IMG/VR virus record: IMGVR_UViG_3300036826_000477
Span: 1 to 31,309 of that record
Length of the DNA: 31,309 nucleotides
Source of the DNA: a virus
Direction: 5' to 3' (one strand)
Shown: positions 20,721-29,049 of the stretch, one piece after another
Position numbering within the stretch: position 1 is the stretch's first letter
How the letters are laid out: every line of letters starts with the position of its first letter
Translations under genes and position numbers: made by a program
The notes under the pieces: generated by a model
Seen by the model: only the letters and a program-made list of their open reading frames with translations
What the model was told of the DNA's origin: nothing
Database searches by the model: none

Positions 20721-21386
20721 CTAGCCTCCTCCGCCGCCGGCGGCGAACATGGCGATGACCTCGTCGGGGAGAGGAAGCCTCGCGGTGGCAGCTCCTCCGT
20801 AAAGGGCTTCCTCGAGATCTGACAGCCCGGTCGCATCGACCACGGTGGAGTCGACGACGATCAGAGAGGTGGGCTTGAGGTCGGTGACAGGAACTGGAGT
20901 GGTCGAGATCTCCCACGAGAACGAGATCGCCTCGGGCGAGTCGTTGATGGTCGCGTACGCCTTCTCCGACGGCGATGCCTGGGCGCCGTAGATCAGGTGC
21001 AGCTTGTACCCGTGGTCCGTCCCCTCCAGATCGTTGCCCAGCTGGGTCCTGTACGAGAGGCCGAAGACCTTTCGTCCCTGCTGGCCGACTGAGAGGCCCT
21101 CGGCGGGCGAGGCCGTGCCGTCGCACTGGCCGAACTCGTCCGGGTAGGTGAAGGCCTCGATCGTTCCGCCGAACTCCTCGGCGGAGAGGAGGTTCAGGTA
21201 CTTGATGTTGTCCGCATACTGCGGATTGGACTCGGCACCACCGGGCGACTCGGTGACGGTCGTGAGACCGTTCCACGCGAAACCCGTACCGTAGACGCCC
21301 GTTTCGTCGGGGATGTAGAGAACTCCGTGATCGACGCCGGTCTCGTAGAGGCGCTCACCGACCTGATCCCACACCAAAGGGGGCAT
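20721..21386 (-). CDS. Major tail tube protein, paralog 1 (221 aa)
   Basis: Blocks MPPLVWDQVGERLYETGVDHGVLYIPD, FAWNGLTTVTESPGGAES, DNIKYLNLLSAEEFGGTIEAFTYPDEFGQCDG, VFGLSYRTQLGNDLEGTDHGYKLHLIYGA, ISFSWEISTTP and SLIVVDSTVVDATGLSDLEEALYGG are those of a widespread family of siphovirus major tail proteins. The protein should stack as hexamers to form the tail tube. The C-terminus is a glycine run (AAGGGGG). The strong leader GAGAAAGGAACGTC precedes the ATG. It is the first of two tube paralogs and is expected to be abundant in the virion. Confidence 0.93.
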   Translation of the reverse strand: MPPLVWDQVGERLYETGVDHGVLYIPDETGVYGTGFAWNGLTTVTESPGGAESNPQYADNIKYLNLLSAEEFGGTIEAFTYPDEFGQCDGTASPAEGLSVGQQGRKVFGLSYRTQLGNDLEGTDHGYKLHLIYGAQASPSEKAYATINDSPEAISFSWEISTTPVPVTDLKPTSLIVVDSTVVDATGLSDLEEALYGGAATARLPLPDEVIAMFAAGGGGG

Positions 21387-21399
21387 GACGTTCCTTTCT

Positions 21400-21705
21400 C
21401 TAGAAGAAGAGGTTGAAGACGTAGTGGTTGAGGTTTTCTGCCACGAACGAACGGTCGAATCTGCACGTGGGCAGCTCTTCCACCTTGTCTGGCAGGTTGC
21501 TGTCGGGATTCCGGTCGATGACCGTCACCTGGTATCGCTTGATAAGCCTGTATGGCCTGTTGTCCGCGTGATGTGCGCCTTCCGGGACTCCATCCCGTTC
21601 GTAGACGATGCACGGATACTGCATTTGGATGTTTGCAGGAGGCTGAAAGTAAACGTGTCCCGTGAACGACTCAAGGAGCGTCTGAAGCTCCGGGCGTGGG
21701 TCCAT
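21400..21705 (-). CDS. Tail terminator / tail-completion protein (101 aa)
   Basis: MDPRPELQTLLESFTGHVYFQPPANIQMQYPCIVYERDG with RYQVTVIDRNPDSNLPDKVEELPTCRFDRSFVAENLNHYVFNLFF closely follows a common small protein of gut siphoviruses. It lies between head closure and tail tube, as tail terminators do (they cap the tube at the head end). The fold expected is a small alpha/beta. The ATG at 21705 lies 35 bp inside the previous gene, with GGAGG 6 bp upstream, so translation is overlapped. Family assignment is from pattern memory. Confidence 0.85.
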   Translation of the reverse strand: MDPRPELQTLLESFTGHVYFQPPANIQMQYPCIVYERDGVPEGAHHADNRPYRLIKRYQVTVIDRNPDSNLPDKVEELPTCRFDRSFVAENLNHYVFNLFF

Positions 21706-22012
21706 GGTACACCTCCCCCAGTGTGAGGATCAGACGGGGATTCTGAACTTCGACCTCTGAGACGATCCACAGAATCCCCATCCATTCCACGTATCGGATG
21801 GCGAAGAACTTCTCCCTCGCGTAGGGGTCGGCCACGATACTGATCGAATTCCCGGTGGAGATAGCCGAGTTGACGGTCTCTCCCTCGGTAAGCCTCCTGC
21901 TGTTCCGGATTATGTCACCGAAATATGCACGCTCGGTGATGCTATCCACGAACACACCAGGCGATTCCTCCACGGTCTCGGCATACCCGACCTTCCCGTG
22001 GTACCTCGCCAT
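21671..22012 (-). CDS. Head closure / head-tail connector protein (113 aa)
   Basis: The protein MARYHGKVGYAETVEESPGVFVDSITERAYFGDIIRNSRRL...ISIVADPYAREKFFAIRYVEWMGILWIVSEVEVQNPRLILTLGEVYHG matches the head-closure proteins found between capsid and tail-terminator genes in many gut siphoviruses. It should seal the capsid portal and join it to the tail. It begins 10 bp after the capsid stop without an obvious ribosome-binding site, so it may be translated by re-initiation. Its last 35 bases overlap the tail-terminator gene. Confidence 0.86.
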   Translation of the reverse strand: MARYHGKVGYAETVEESPGVFVDSITERAYFGDIIRNSRRLTEGETVNSAISTGNSISIVADPYAREKFFAIRYVEWMGILWIVSEVEVQNPRLILTLGEVYHGPTPGASDAP

Positions 22013-22022
22013 CTACGGCGAA

Positions 22023-24068
22023 CTAGGCAGCCGGCATCGAGAACGTCCACTGGTCCTCGACGTTGTTGGCGAAGTAGTGCCCCGAGGTGGCGACCGCGTA
22101 GATGGTGACCGAGGATCCCGGATCCACCGTGACCGTCCCGGAGACGACGGAATCGTCATCGGAGTTGTGGTACTCGACTCCCGAGACCGTCGGGATGGTG
22201 ATGTCACCGGATTCGTCATCGAACGACGGTGCCGTAGGAGCGACCAGCGTGCTGGACCCTGCGACCTTCTTGACGACCAGCGCGGACCGGATCTTGGTGA
22301 GCGCGCCCGAGAGACGGGTCTCCATCAGATACTTGTACTGGTTGTAGTCGATGTCGAAATCGTCGAACATCGAGACATCGCCGCCGCGATCCGCGCCGAC
22401 GGTGTAGTCCTGGAGATTGACGATGATGCCGACCAGGTCTTCCTGTCCCTCCATGACCTCGACGGCCACAATGGAGGAAACGCCCATCTCGGAGGCCAGA
22501 TCCGACACCGTCCTGTACAGCCGCCGGCCGAGCGTGTCGCGAGCGAGCAGCATCCGGGTGATCATGGGCAGCGTCGTGTACATCGTCGGCGAGCCCGTGC
22601 CCTTGTAGAACCGCATGGAGTCGATGACGGAATCGACAACCTCCGTGGGGCTCGAATTGGCGTCGTCGATGTTGACGTTGACCGTGGCCGCGTAGAGATC
22701 ATGGTCGTTGAGAATCGACCGGATCCCGGCGCCCTCAGTGGCGCCAGCGGGGTCCTTGATCTTGTCCTCGTCGTCGACCGCACGGCCGTCGCCGATCAGG
22801 ATCGCGCGCGCGAGCTCCTCGTCGAGCATGAGACGCATCTCGCCCTTGAGCCACGCGACGACATCGAAGTCGGTGATGTCGATGATGTCGTCACGGTCCA
22901 GCTTCTGCTTCTTGTAGACCGTCGACGGCGTGGTGACACGAGAGGTGAGCCCGAAGTACTCCTCCTTCTTCATGTTGCCCTTGATGTACCCCCGGGCCCG
23001 CGCTTCGTCGTGGGTGATGTCCGCGAGGATGGACTTGATGCGGGAGAACGGGGAGTGCTTCGTCCCGTTGATAACGGACGAGACCCACTCGGTACGCCTC
23101 TTGTCGAACTCGGGGGTGTCCGTGACGTTCCGGGCGTCGGGAAAGAGCACATCGATGTTCTCGATCCCGTGCTTCAGCGCGTATCCCTCGACGGCTTCCT
23201 TGAGAGAGCCGAGTCGGGTGGCATCGGCGACGATGCCCTTGATGTCGTCATGGGAGAGCTGCTGCTTCCCCCCGGCCTCCGACCCGGGATTCTGCTGCTC
23301 GAAGACGTTCCGCGTCATGGTGCGTCCGTTCTCCTTGTCGTTGCCCGGATTTCCGGAGTGGGTGATGGGTTCGTTGCTTCCGCTGCCGTTGGACTCGAGA
23401 GCTGCGCCCACCATGTAGTGGACGACTTCCTTCTGCTCGGGGGTCATGCCGTCGTAGACTTCCTGGACCGTGGTCTCGTCATCGTCCGAGGAAGGATCCG
23501 GGACTGTCGGCGGCTTTCCGGGCTCGCCCGTCCTCTCACCGTGCTGGAGCTCTTCGCCGGTGTAGATGACGGCCTCGTCCTCGAGGGTCACCATGTCACC
23601 ATCGGCATGCTGCAGCTCGATGTTGTCGATCAGAGCGCCGGGATTGGCGCCCGCCAGGACCAGCGAGACCTCACGGATGACGCCGTGCGAGACCTGCTTG
23701 GCCTTCTCGATGAGCTGATTGGCGAAGATCGACAAGTAGCTGATGTCCTTGTGGGACACGAGCGTCTTGGCGTTCTTCGCCTGATCGGTATCGTTGAAGT
23801 AGCCGTAGCAGTACACGCCCTCGTCGCGGTTCTCGAGGATCGTGTGCCCCAGCACGTTGCTAGGCTCGCTGTGGCCGTGCTGCCAGACCAGCGGCACTTG
23901 CGCCTTGTCCTGATGGGCGAAGGCGTTGGGCAGAATGGTCCGCCCGTCCGAGCACTTCAGATTGGCCTTCGTCGCCCAGCCCGAGAAGTCGGGCTTGATC
24001 GCGATAGCCGTGTGCATCAGGCTGTTCTCCGGCAAGTCACCGAAGACCAGACGGGACTTGTCTCCCAT
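22023..24068 (-). CDS. Fused prohead protease - major capsid protein - Ig-like domain (681 aa)
   Basis: Residues 1-150 look like an HK97-type prohead protease (S78): VPLVWQHGHSEPSNVLGHT around His64, and REVSLVLAGANPGA around Ser135. Residues 150-250 are acidic, Pro-rich and low-complexity, like the delta/scaffold region. From about 250 (TMTRNVFEQQN) to 600 is the HK97-fold major capsid protein (YFGLTSRVTTPSTVYKKQKLDRDDIIDITDFDVVAW, MLDEELARAILIGDGR). Residues 608-681 form an Ig-like domain (ITIPTVSGVEYHNSDDDSVVSGTVTV...YAVATSGHYF). In most relatives protease and capsid are separate genes. Here one frame encodes all, so self-cleavage near residue 250 is expected. AAAGGA lies 9 bp before the ATG. 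Confidence 0.93.
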   Translation of the reverse strand: MGDKSRLVFGDLPENSLMHTAIAIKPDFSGWATKANLKCSDGRTILPNAFAHQDKAQVPLVWQHGHSEPSNVLGHTILENRDEGVYCYGYFNDTDQAKNAKTLVSHKDISYLSIFANQLIEKAKQVSHGVIREVSLVLAGANPGALIDNIELQHADGDMVTLEDEAVIYTGEELQHGERTGEPGKPPTVPDPSSDDDETTVQEVYDGMTPEQKEVVHYMVGAALESNGSGSNEPITHSGNPGNDKENGRTMTRNVFEQQNPGSEAGGKQQLSHDDIKGIVADATRLGSLKEAVEGYALKHGIENIDVLFPDARNVTDTPEFDKRRTEWVSSVINGTKHSPFSRIKSILADITHDEARARGYIKGNMKKEEYFGLTSRVTTPSTVYKKQKLDRDDIIDITDFDVVAWLKGEMRLMLDEELARAILIGDGRAVDDEDKIKDPAGATEGAGIRSILNDHDLYAATVNVNIDDANSSPTEVVDSVIDSMRFYKGTGSPTMYTTLPMITRMLLARDTLGRRLYRTVSDLASEMGVSSIVAVEVMEGQEDLVGIIVNLQDYTVGADRGGDVSMFDDFDIDYNQYKYLMETRLSGALTKIRSALVVKKVAGSSTLVAPTAPSFDDESGDITIPTVSGVEYHNSDDDSVVSGTVTVDPGSSVTIYAVATSGHYFANNVEDQWTFSMPAA

Positions 24069-24103
24069 TTTGACTGTTCCTTTCCTATTTGGATCTTCGG
24101 TCC

Positions 24104-25387
24104 TCAGCCGGTTGGGGCAGGGACATTCTCGGGGTTACCGGATCCGTTCTCCGAAGTTCCTCCTCCGTCTCTCGGCGGCGGAACGCCGGTATCGGACTGA
24201 GGCATGTTGGAGTTGACCAGCTGATCCGCCTTCGCCTCCTTCGAAGGCTTCCATCCGATGATCTGTCGGATCTCGTTCGAAGACGCGATCTCGTTTCGAG
24301 TGAACTTGTCGGCGATGTCGGCGATGCCACCCTCACCACCGACGGGAATGAGCTTGAGACGATTGGCGAAGTACATGATCGTCTGCTTCTGCGTCCTGGC
24401 CGTCTTCGTCAGGAACGTGCGCCTCATGGCCTCGACCATGCCATCGAGAATAGGCTCGATCGTGCGAGCCCAGTAGTTGAGCATGGTCTTCTCGTCAGCC
24501 GTTCCGTTCATGACCTCCGGTGTCAGGCCGAGCTGGCTGTACAGCAGATTGGTCAGGTACTCGATCTGGGACATGAGGTTGTTCTCGGCCGGACGATTGA
24601 GCTGGGTGATCTTCTCCGTCCCATCCGTATAGGCAATTCCGTACTGGCTGCCCTTGAGCTGGAACTCGACGTCCTTCCGCCGTTGCTCAGCCTGCTGTCT
24701 CCTTGCTTCCGACTTGATGACGTACGGAAGCTGGATGATCAGATCGAGCTTCCCGGAAGCAGACTGCTCGTCGACCGCATCGAGAAGATTGAGCTTCCGG
24801 ATAAGCCGCTGCAACGTCGAGTTCGGCTCGTTCATGACCGAATAGAGAGGGTTCTCCACGATGGCGACAGTCGCCTTCGGCAGTGTGATCTCCTGTCGCC
24901 GGCCCAGATTCTCGTTGTAGAGGTTGATCCGGACGTGCTTGGGGAACCAGCCGACTATGTCACCGACCCGCATCGTCTGGATGTCGAAACCTCCAGATTC
25001 CAGAGGACTGATCGACGTGTCGACCGGGACAACAGCCGCGATGCCCTTGTCGAAGAGCGTCATGGCGATATCCTGGCGGAAGTGACGAGCTGCCTGATCT
25101 AAATTCGCTTCGAGAACCAGGCAGTTGTTCAGGCCACTGTCGATGTCCTCGAGATATCGACCCTGGTCATCGGTCCTGACATGCCGAACCTCGACTCCGG
25201 AGACATCGATCCCGAGACGGTTATAGATCGAGGAGATGATTGAGCGTTCGTTCGAGAAGTGAAGCCGTTGCCGGTCCGGCCGTCCGCCGTAGAACTCTCC
25301 GTACTCCCCGGTATAGGTTCGCAGCGGATCGCGCCCGGTCGTGAACGCGTTCCACGCATGTTTCAGCCGGTCACCGAGCTTGGCCAT
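24104..25387 (-). CDS. Portal protein (HK97-type, 427 aa)
   Basis: The order of blocks is typical of HK97-like portals: an N-terminal clip (LGDRLKHAWNAFTTGR), SIISSIYNRLGIDVSGVEVRHVRTDDQGRY, NCLVLEANLDQAARHFRQDIAMTLFDKGIAAVVP, an RLIRKLNLLDAVDEQSASGKLDLIIQLPYV crown, SQIEYLTNLLYSQLGLTPEVMNGTADEKTMLNYWARTIEPILDGMVEAMRRTFLT, and a disordered Gly/Ser/Pro C-terminus. It forms the dodecameric ring through which DNA passes. It is followed by the protease-capsid fusion, as in other HK97-type phages. AAAGGAGGTG lies just before the ATG at 25387. Confidence 0.95.
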   Translation of the reverse strand: MAKLGDRLKHAWNAFTTGRDPLRTYTGEYGEFYGGRPDRQRLHFSNERSIISSIYNRLGIDVSGVEVRHVRTDDQGRYLEDIDSGLNNCLVLEANLDQAARHFRQDIAMTLFDKGIAAVVPVDTSISPLESGGFDIQTMRVGDIVGWFPKHVRINLYNENLGRRQEITLPKATVAIVENPLYSVMNEPNSTLQRLIRKLNLLDAVDEQSASGKLDLIIQLPYVIKSEARRQQAEQRRKDVEFQLKGSQYGIAYTDGTEKITQLNRPAENNLMSQIEYLTNLLYSQLGLTPEVMNGTADEKTMLNYWARTIEPILDGMVEAMRRTFLTKTARTQKQTIMYFANRLKLIPVGGEGGIADIADKFTRNEIASSNEIRQIIGWKPSKEAKADQLVNSNMPQSDTGVPPPRDGGGTSENGSGNPENVPAPTG

Positions 25388-25399
25388 ACATCACCTCCT

Positions 25400-25864
25400 T
25401 TACGTGAACTCGATAACAACAACTCTGACGTTGCGAAACTGGATGGTCCCTTCTGGAGAAACAGAGTGGTCGAGATCCCATCGCCAGAAGCCGAAGGCAG
25501 GATGTAGCTCCACATCCCAGGTCGCGACAGTGAGGATCGGATCAACAGTCTGGAACATCCCCCAAGAATCTATCGTGTCTTCCATACCGATGTCCGTCCC
25601 GAACTGCTGGTTGTAGTCCTCTTCTCCCTCCGCCTTCACGACGATTGTGAAAGAGGCCTGATCATCGACCGTGTCGAACTTGCGCTCGGCTGTCGCCCAG
25701 AGGACGTATATCGAGTTCTTCGAGATCTTGATCCCTGGGAGAGATGGATCCACGAATGGATTGTTCACATCCGTCCAGTTGTCCGATTCGAACATCCGGA
25801 CCTGCCTGTCCTCGAGCAGGGTGACAGGACCAGACCTCGAGAAGATTCGATCCATGTTGTTCAC
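25400..25864 (-). CDS. Unknown protein between large terminase and portal (154 aa)
   Basis: The GTG at 25864 overlaps the terminase stop as GTGA and has AGGAGG 7 bp upstream; the ATG three codons later is 16 bp away, so GTG is preferred. The protein is acidic, aromatic and beta-rich (NSIYVLWATAERKFDTVDDQASFTIVVKAEGE, DSWGMFQTVDPILTVATWDVELHPAFGFWRWDLDHS) and ends VRVVVIEFT. It has no TM or known motif. From its position it could be a minor capsid, packaging or portal-associated protein. I do not recognise it. Confidence 0.9.
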   Translation of the reverse strand: MNNMDRIFSRSGPVTLLEDRQVRMFESDNWTDVNNPFVDPSLPGIKISKNSIYVLWATAERKFDTVDDQASFTIVVKAEGEEDYNQQFGTDIGMEDTIDSWGMFQTVDPILTVATWDVELHPAFGFWRWDLDHSVSPEGTIQFRNVRVVVIEFT

Positions 25865-27603
25865 TCGAACGCCTCCTTGTTCGCCTTGTATGCGACGTAG
25901 GCGTCCATGAGGGCCGCCACGTTGTCGATCTTCTCCTCCTGGCGCTTCTTGAGGAGCTTCCGGTTGCCGTTGGTGTCCTCCATGGTGATCGCGTTGCCCA
26001 TGGCGAACTGCATGAGAAGCTCGTCGAAGATGAGCAGTCGCTCCTCGCTGAGGATCTTGAGCTCTCCCAGTGGGACCGACTCCGTCTTAGCCCCCTGGAT
26101 AACCTTCTCGATCCCGAAGGGCCCGTTCTCGGCCTCCCAGCGAGTGACGAACACCTTGGCGTTGTACGGGTCGTAGCCAAGGGCCCTGACGTCGTACTCG
26201 GAGACCAGCACGAACTTGTCGAGATCCTCGTAGACCTCGTCGATGTCGAGCACGGTGCCCTCCATCACGTGAAGCGAGCCCTCGTTGATGAACTCCTCGT
26301 ACTTCTGCCGCATCGCGGCCTGGAGCTTCATCAGCGTCAGCGAAGTGATGTAAGATCTCGTCTTGACGCCGAAGCCGTGTCTCAGAGGGAAGAGGAACGT
26401 GAACGCGCAGAAGTCGTCGCCTTGCGAGAGGTCTGCTCCGAGCGCGCACGGGAGCTGCCAGAACTCCTGATGGCGATGCGGAAGAGTCTCCTCATAGGTG
26501 AAGAAATACGTGTACCCTTCCATCGGGATCCCGAAGCGCTTCGCCAGGATGTCATTACGTGAAGCCGGTGCTTTCTCCGCCCGCTCCACATCAAGATGAT
26601 ATGTTTCATACGTCACCGTCTGTCCGAGATTGGGATTGGCCTTCAGCCACGTCGACGGATCCCCTACTTCCTCGATCTCGTCCAGCTTGTAGTGCCAGAT
26701 CGAGATGTGCGGCGCGGTGTACTCGCCCTTGAGGATGTCCATGAGTTCCATTTTGATGGTATCGCCGGAACCAGCTCGGACCGTTCCCTCGGAGCTGATG
26801 GCGATGATCAAATAGTCCTCGAGCTTCGACGCGCCCTGCTCGACAGCGCCGATGACGTCCTCTCGGAGATCTCCGGACAGCCACTCGTCGATGGTGGCGA
26901 TCTTTGTCCGCAATCCCTGAAGCTTGTTGATGGCCATGGGCCGGATCTCGAACAGCGAACCGGTTAGGAAGTTCTCGATCCCCTTCTTCGTCGACGCCAG
27001 CTTCTGACGGAGCATCCGATTGCCCGTCGTGTTCTGCATCGATCCTTCGGTCAGAAACTGGAACAGCGGTCCCCGCGCGCGCGTGATCGCCGTCCTGATC
27101 GGCGACATGACCTCCTCGGCCTGCTTCATCGTCGGAGCCGTCGTGACCTGATGCGTGGTCGACGTATCGACGGTCATGAAGTAGGCCTGGATGAGAGCGG
27201 CGTACATCGACTTGGCTGCGCCTCTGGCCACGATGAGATACTGCTTGAGCGTCAGCCTCTTCTTGATCGTCCTCGTCTCGTAGTGGCCGCCCCGATCTCC
27301 TTCGGACGGGACATAGACGCTACGATCGACGAAGTAGTACCAGCCGAAGATCTGCTCGGACCACAGCTTGAACGTGAACAGGAGGTGGAGGTCCGCTCCG
27401 TCGGTGAGAGTCATCTCACCCTCACAGAACCGGATGAATCCCTCCACCGCCTGGTCGTCGTAGTAGATGTTCGGATTGGAGATGAGCGCGTCGATGCGGT
27501 TCATCTCCATGGAGATCTCCCGGTTGACCGGGATCTCGCCTCGGATGACGGCTTCGCGGAACTGTCCGTAATAGATCGGTGTCGCGGTGTTGGACAGTCC
27601 CAT
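25861..27603 (-). CDS. terL: Terminase large subunit (580 aa)
   Basis: The N-terminal ATPase has a deviant Walker A, VARGAAKSMYAA (about 126-137), and a Walker B/catalytic stretch KIATIDEWLSG near 236-246. C-terminal nuclease motifs with acidic residues are ALGADLSQGDDF, ALGYDPYNAKVF and the final NVAALMDAYVAYKA. Together these mark a DNA-packaging ATPase plus nuclease that docks on the portal. I start at ATG 27603 (GGAGG 5 bp upstream) rather than at GTG 27609, whose SD would touch it. The gene is followed by an overlapping 154-aa unknown, then portal. Size and gene order are typical of gut siphophages. Confidence 0.96.
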   Translation of the reverse strand: MGLSNTATPIYYGQFREAVIRGEIPVNREISMEMNRIDALISNPNIYYDDQAVEGFIRFCEGEMTLTDGADLHLLFTFKLWSEQIFGWYYFVDRSVYVPSEGDRGGHYETRTIKKRLTLKQYLIVARGAAKSMYAALIQAYFMTVDTSTTHQVTTAPTMKQAEEVMSPIRTAITRARGPLFQFLTEGSMQNTTGNRMLRQKLASTKKGIENFLTGSLFEIRPMAINKLQGLRTKIATIDEWLSGDLREDVIGAVEQGASKLEDYLIIAISSEGTVRAGSGDTIKMELMDILKGEYTAPHISIWHYKLDEIEEVGDPSTWLKANPNLGQTVTYETYHLDVERAEKAPASRNDILAKRFGIPMEGYTYFFTYEETLPHRHQEFWQLPCALGADLSQGDDFCAFTFLFPLRHGFGVKTRSYITSLTLMKLQAAMRQKYEEFINEGSLHVMEGTVLDIDEVYEDLDKFVLVSEYDVRALGYDPYNAKVFVTRWEAENGPFGIEKVIQGAKTESVPLGELKILSEERLLIFDELLMQFAMGNAITMEDTNGNRKLLKKRQEEKIDNVAALMDAYVAYKANKEAFE

Positions 27604-27612
27604 AGCCACCTC

Positions 27613-29049
27613 CTATCTGAATCCGAACTGCTTCTTCCCCTTCTTGAACAGCTGATTGGTCGCCGCCGTCGCAGCCTCGTTGGCCAGCCTCTGCGTCTGC
27701 TGCTTGCCGACACCGGTGAGCGTCTCTGCGACGAACTGCTTCCCAGGAGACGTGGCCTTGGTCGGGGTCGACATGAGCCGGGAAACCTGCTGCTCCAGAT
27801 TCAGCCGGTTGGCCAGATCCTGCAGCTCCTGATTGGAGAGCGAGGCATGACCGCTCTTCTTGAGCTTCTGCTTGAACGTCGCGGCCTTGATCGCGTCGAT
27901 ATGGGCTGGCTGGTTCTCCCCACCGGTGGCCTTGACCTTGGTCTTGCCGACAGACCTGACGACGCTCTGTGCCTGCGCCTCCCTGGGACTCGCAGCTCTA
28001 CGGACTCCCCACTTCATGCCTTTGACGCCGTAATGAGTCAGGACAAATTCCTCACCGAGGGCACTCTGAGTCATCTCGTCGATCTCGTAGCCCGTGATGT
28101 AGCCCTTCTTGTCCCGCTTGAGCGTACCGGTAATCACGTCGTCGTGCTTGACCTGCTTGGTCGTGATCTTGAACGTCCCGTCTCCCTGGAACTCGAGGTG
28201 GTACTGGAGGTTGCCGGACTTGCTGCGGATCCGATTGGCCGAGTTCTGGTAGGCCTTCTCCATCATCGACTCGACATCACGGTCGTAGGCGTCACGCTTC
28301 GCTCTGTTGCCGGCGGCGGTAAGGTCGATGTTCTTGTACTTCGCGTTGATAGCGCCGATCTTGTCGTTGAACTCGGCAACCGATCCGTTGTGGATCGCGA
28401 CGAAGGTCTTGGGGGTGCTGGCCTTTTTGGCGAACTTCTTGTCGCCCCGCTCCTCCTTGCTCCTACGCACACCCCACTTCATTCCCTTGACGCCGTAGTG
28501 GGCGACGAAGTCCTGCCCGCGCTCAACGCTCATGCCCACCTCCGCAAGGTCGTAGTTGTACTCGAGACGGTACTCCGGGCCCTCGTAGTCTCCGTACCAG
28601 AGGGCAACGCGGTCGAACTCGATCCACCGGATTCCCGGATAATCCCGGTCGTCCTTCTTGGCCGGGCTCGCCGGGTATCCCAGCGTGATATGCGGCGTCC
28701 ACCCGTCCGGATAGTCGTCATACTGCGGCGACGTCTCCCAGGCGGTCCTGATGGCGTTGTTCTTGAGGAGCTGACCACGGAAATCCGACACCCGGTTCAG
28801 GCTCCAGTCCTTGCGGAAGAACAGCACGTCGGCCTCATCCGGGCCAAGGGTGTCCCGGTAGTCGACATTGAGCATGAAGGGCCCGAACTCCAATATGCCG
28901 ACCGCGTGCTCGAGGAACTCCTGGATCTTATTCGGATTGGACACCGCGTCCCCGAGGAACAGCAGCGTCATGTGAGGCACCTTCTCGCTGGAGATCTTCC
29001 AGACGTAGTCGTCCTCGGAAGGAATGGCGACGATGACGAGATTAGCCAT
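27613..29049 (-). CDS. 2H-phosphoesterase fused to two HYGVKGMKWGVRR modules (478 aa)
   Basis: Residues 1-170 carry the paired HxT motifs of 2H phosphoesterases/LigT-like enzymes, PHMTLLFLG (His26, Thr28) and PHITLGYP (His120, Thr122), at the usual spacing of about 94. The motif HYGVKGMKWGVRR occurs twice, at 184-196 and 339-351, each after a Gly-acidic-Phe-Val lead-in (GQDFVAHYG, GEEFVLTHYG). Between and after are helical stretches (AEFNDKIGAINAKYKNIDLT; LSNQELQDLANRLNLEQQVSRLM). Phages carry the KGMKWG motif in head-region proteins without an agreed function. 2H enzymes cut 2'-5' or cyclic nucleotides, and one, Acb1, is an anti-CBASS protein. Virion entry with the genome is inferred. It overlaps the upstream stop by 8 bp. 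Confidence 0.88.
   Translation of the reverse strand: MANLVIVAIPSEDDYVWKISSEKVPHMTLLFLGDAVSNPNKIQEFLEHAVGILEFGPFMLNVDYRDTLGPDEADVLFFRKDWSLNRVSDFRGQLLKNNAIRTAWETSPQYDDYPDGWTPHITLGYPASPAKKDDRDYPGIRWIEFDRVALWYGDYEGPEYRLEYNYDLAEVGMSVERGQDFVAHYGVKGMKWGVRRSKEERGDKKFAKKASTPKTFVAIHNGSVAEFNDKIGAINAKYKNIDLTAAGNRAKRDAYDRDVESMMEKAYQNSANRIRSKSGNLQYHLEFQGDGTFKITTKQVKHDDVITGTLKRDKKGYITGYEIDEMTQSALGEEFVLTHYGVKGMKWGVRRAASPREAQAQSVVRSVGKTKVKATGGENQPAHIDAIKAATFKQKLKKSGHASLSNQELQDLANRLNLEQQVSRLMSTPTKATSPGKQFVAETLTGVGKQQTQRLANEAATAATNQLFKKGKKQFGFR

Noticed and set aside
21855-24200. Open plus-strand frame of 781 codons across capsid and portal genes
   Set aside because: It lies antisense to the capsid fusion, whose protein has recognisable domains and a ribosome-binding site. 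The plus frame encodes a low-complexity Asp/Leu/Val/Arg mix typical of an antisense GC-rich frame.
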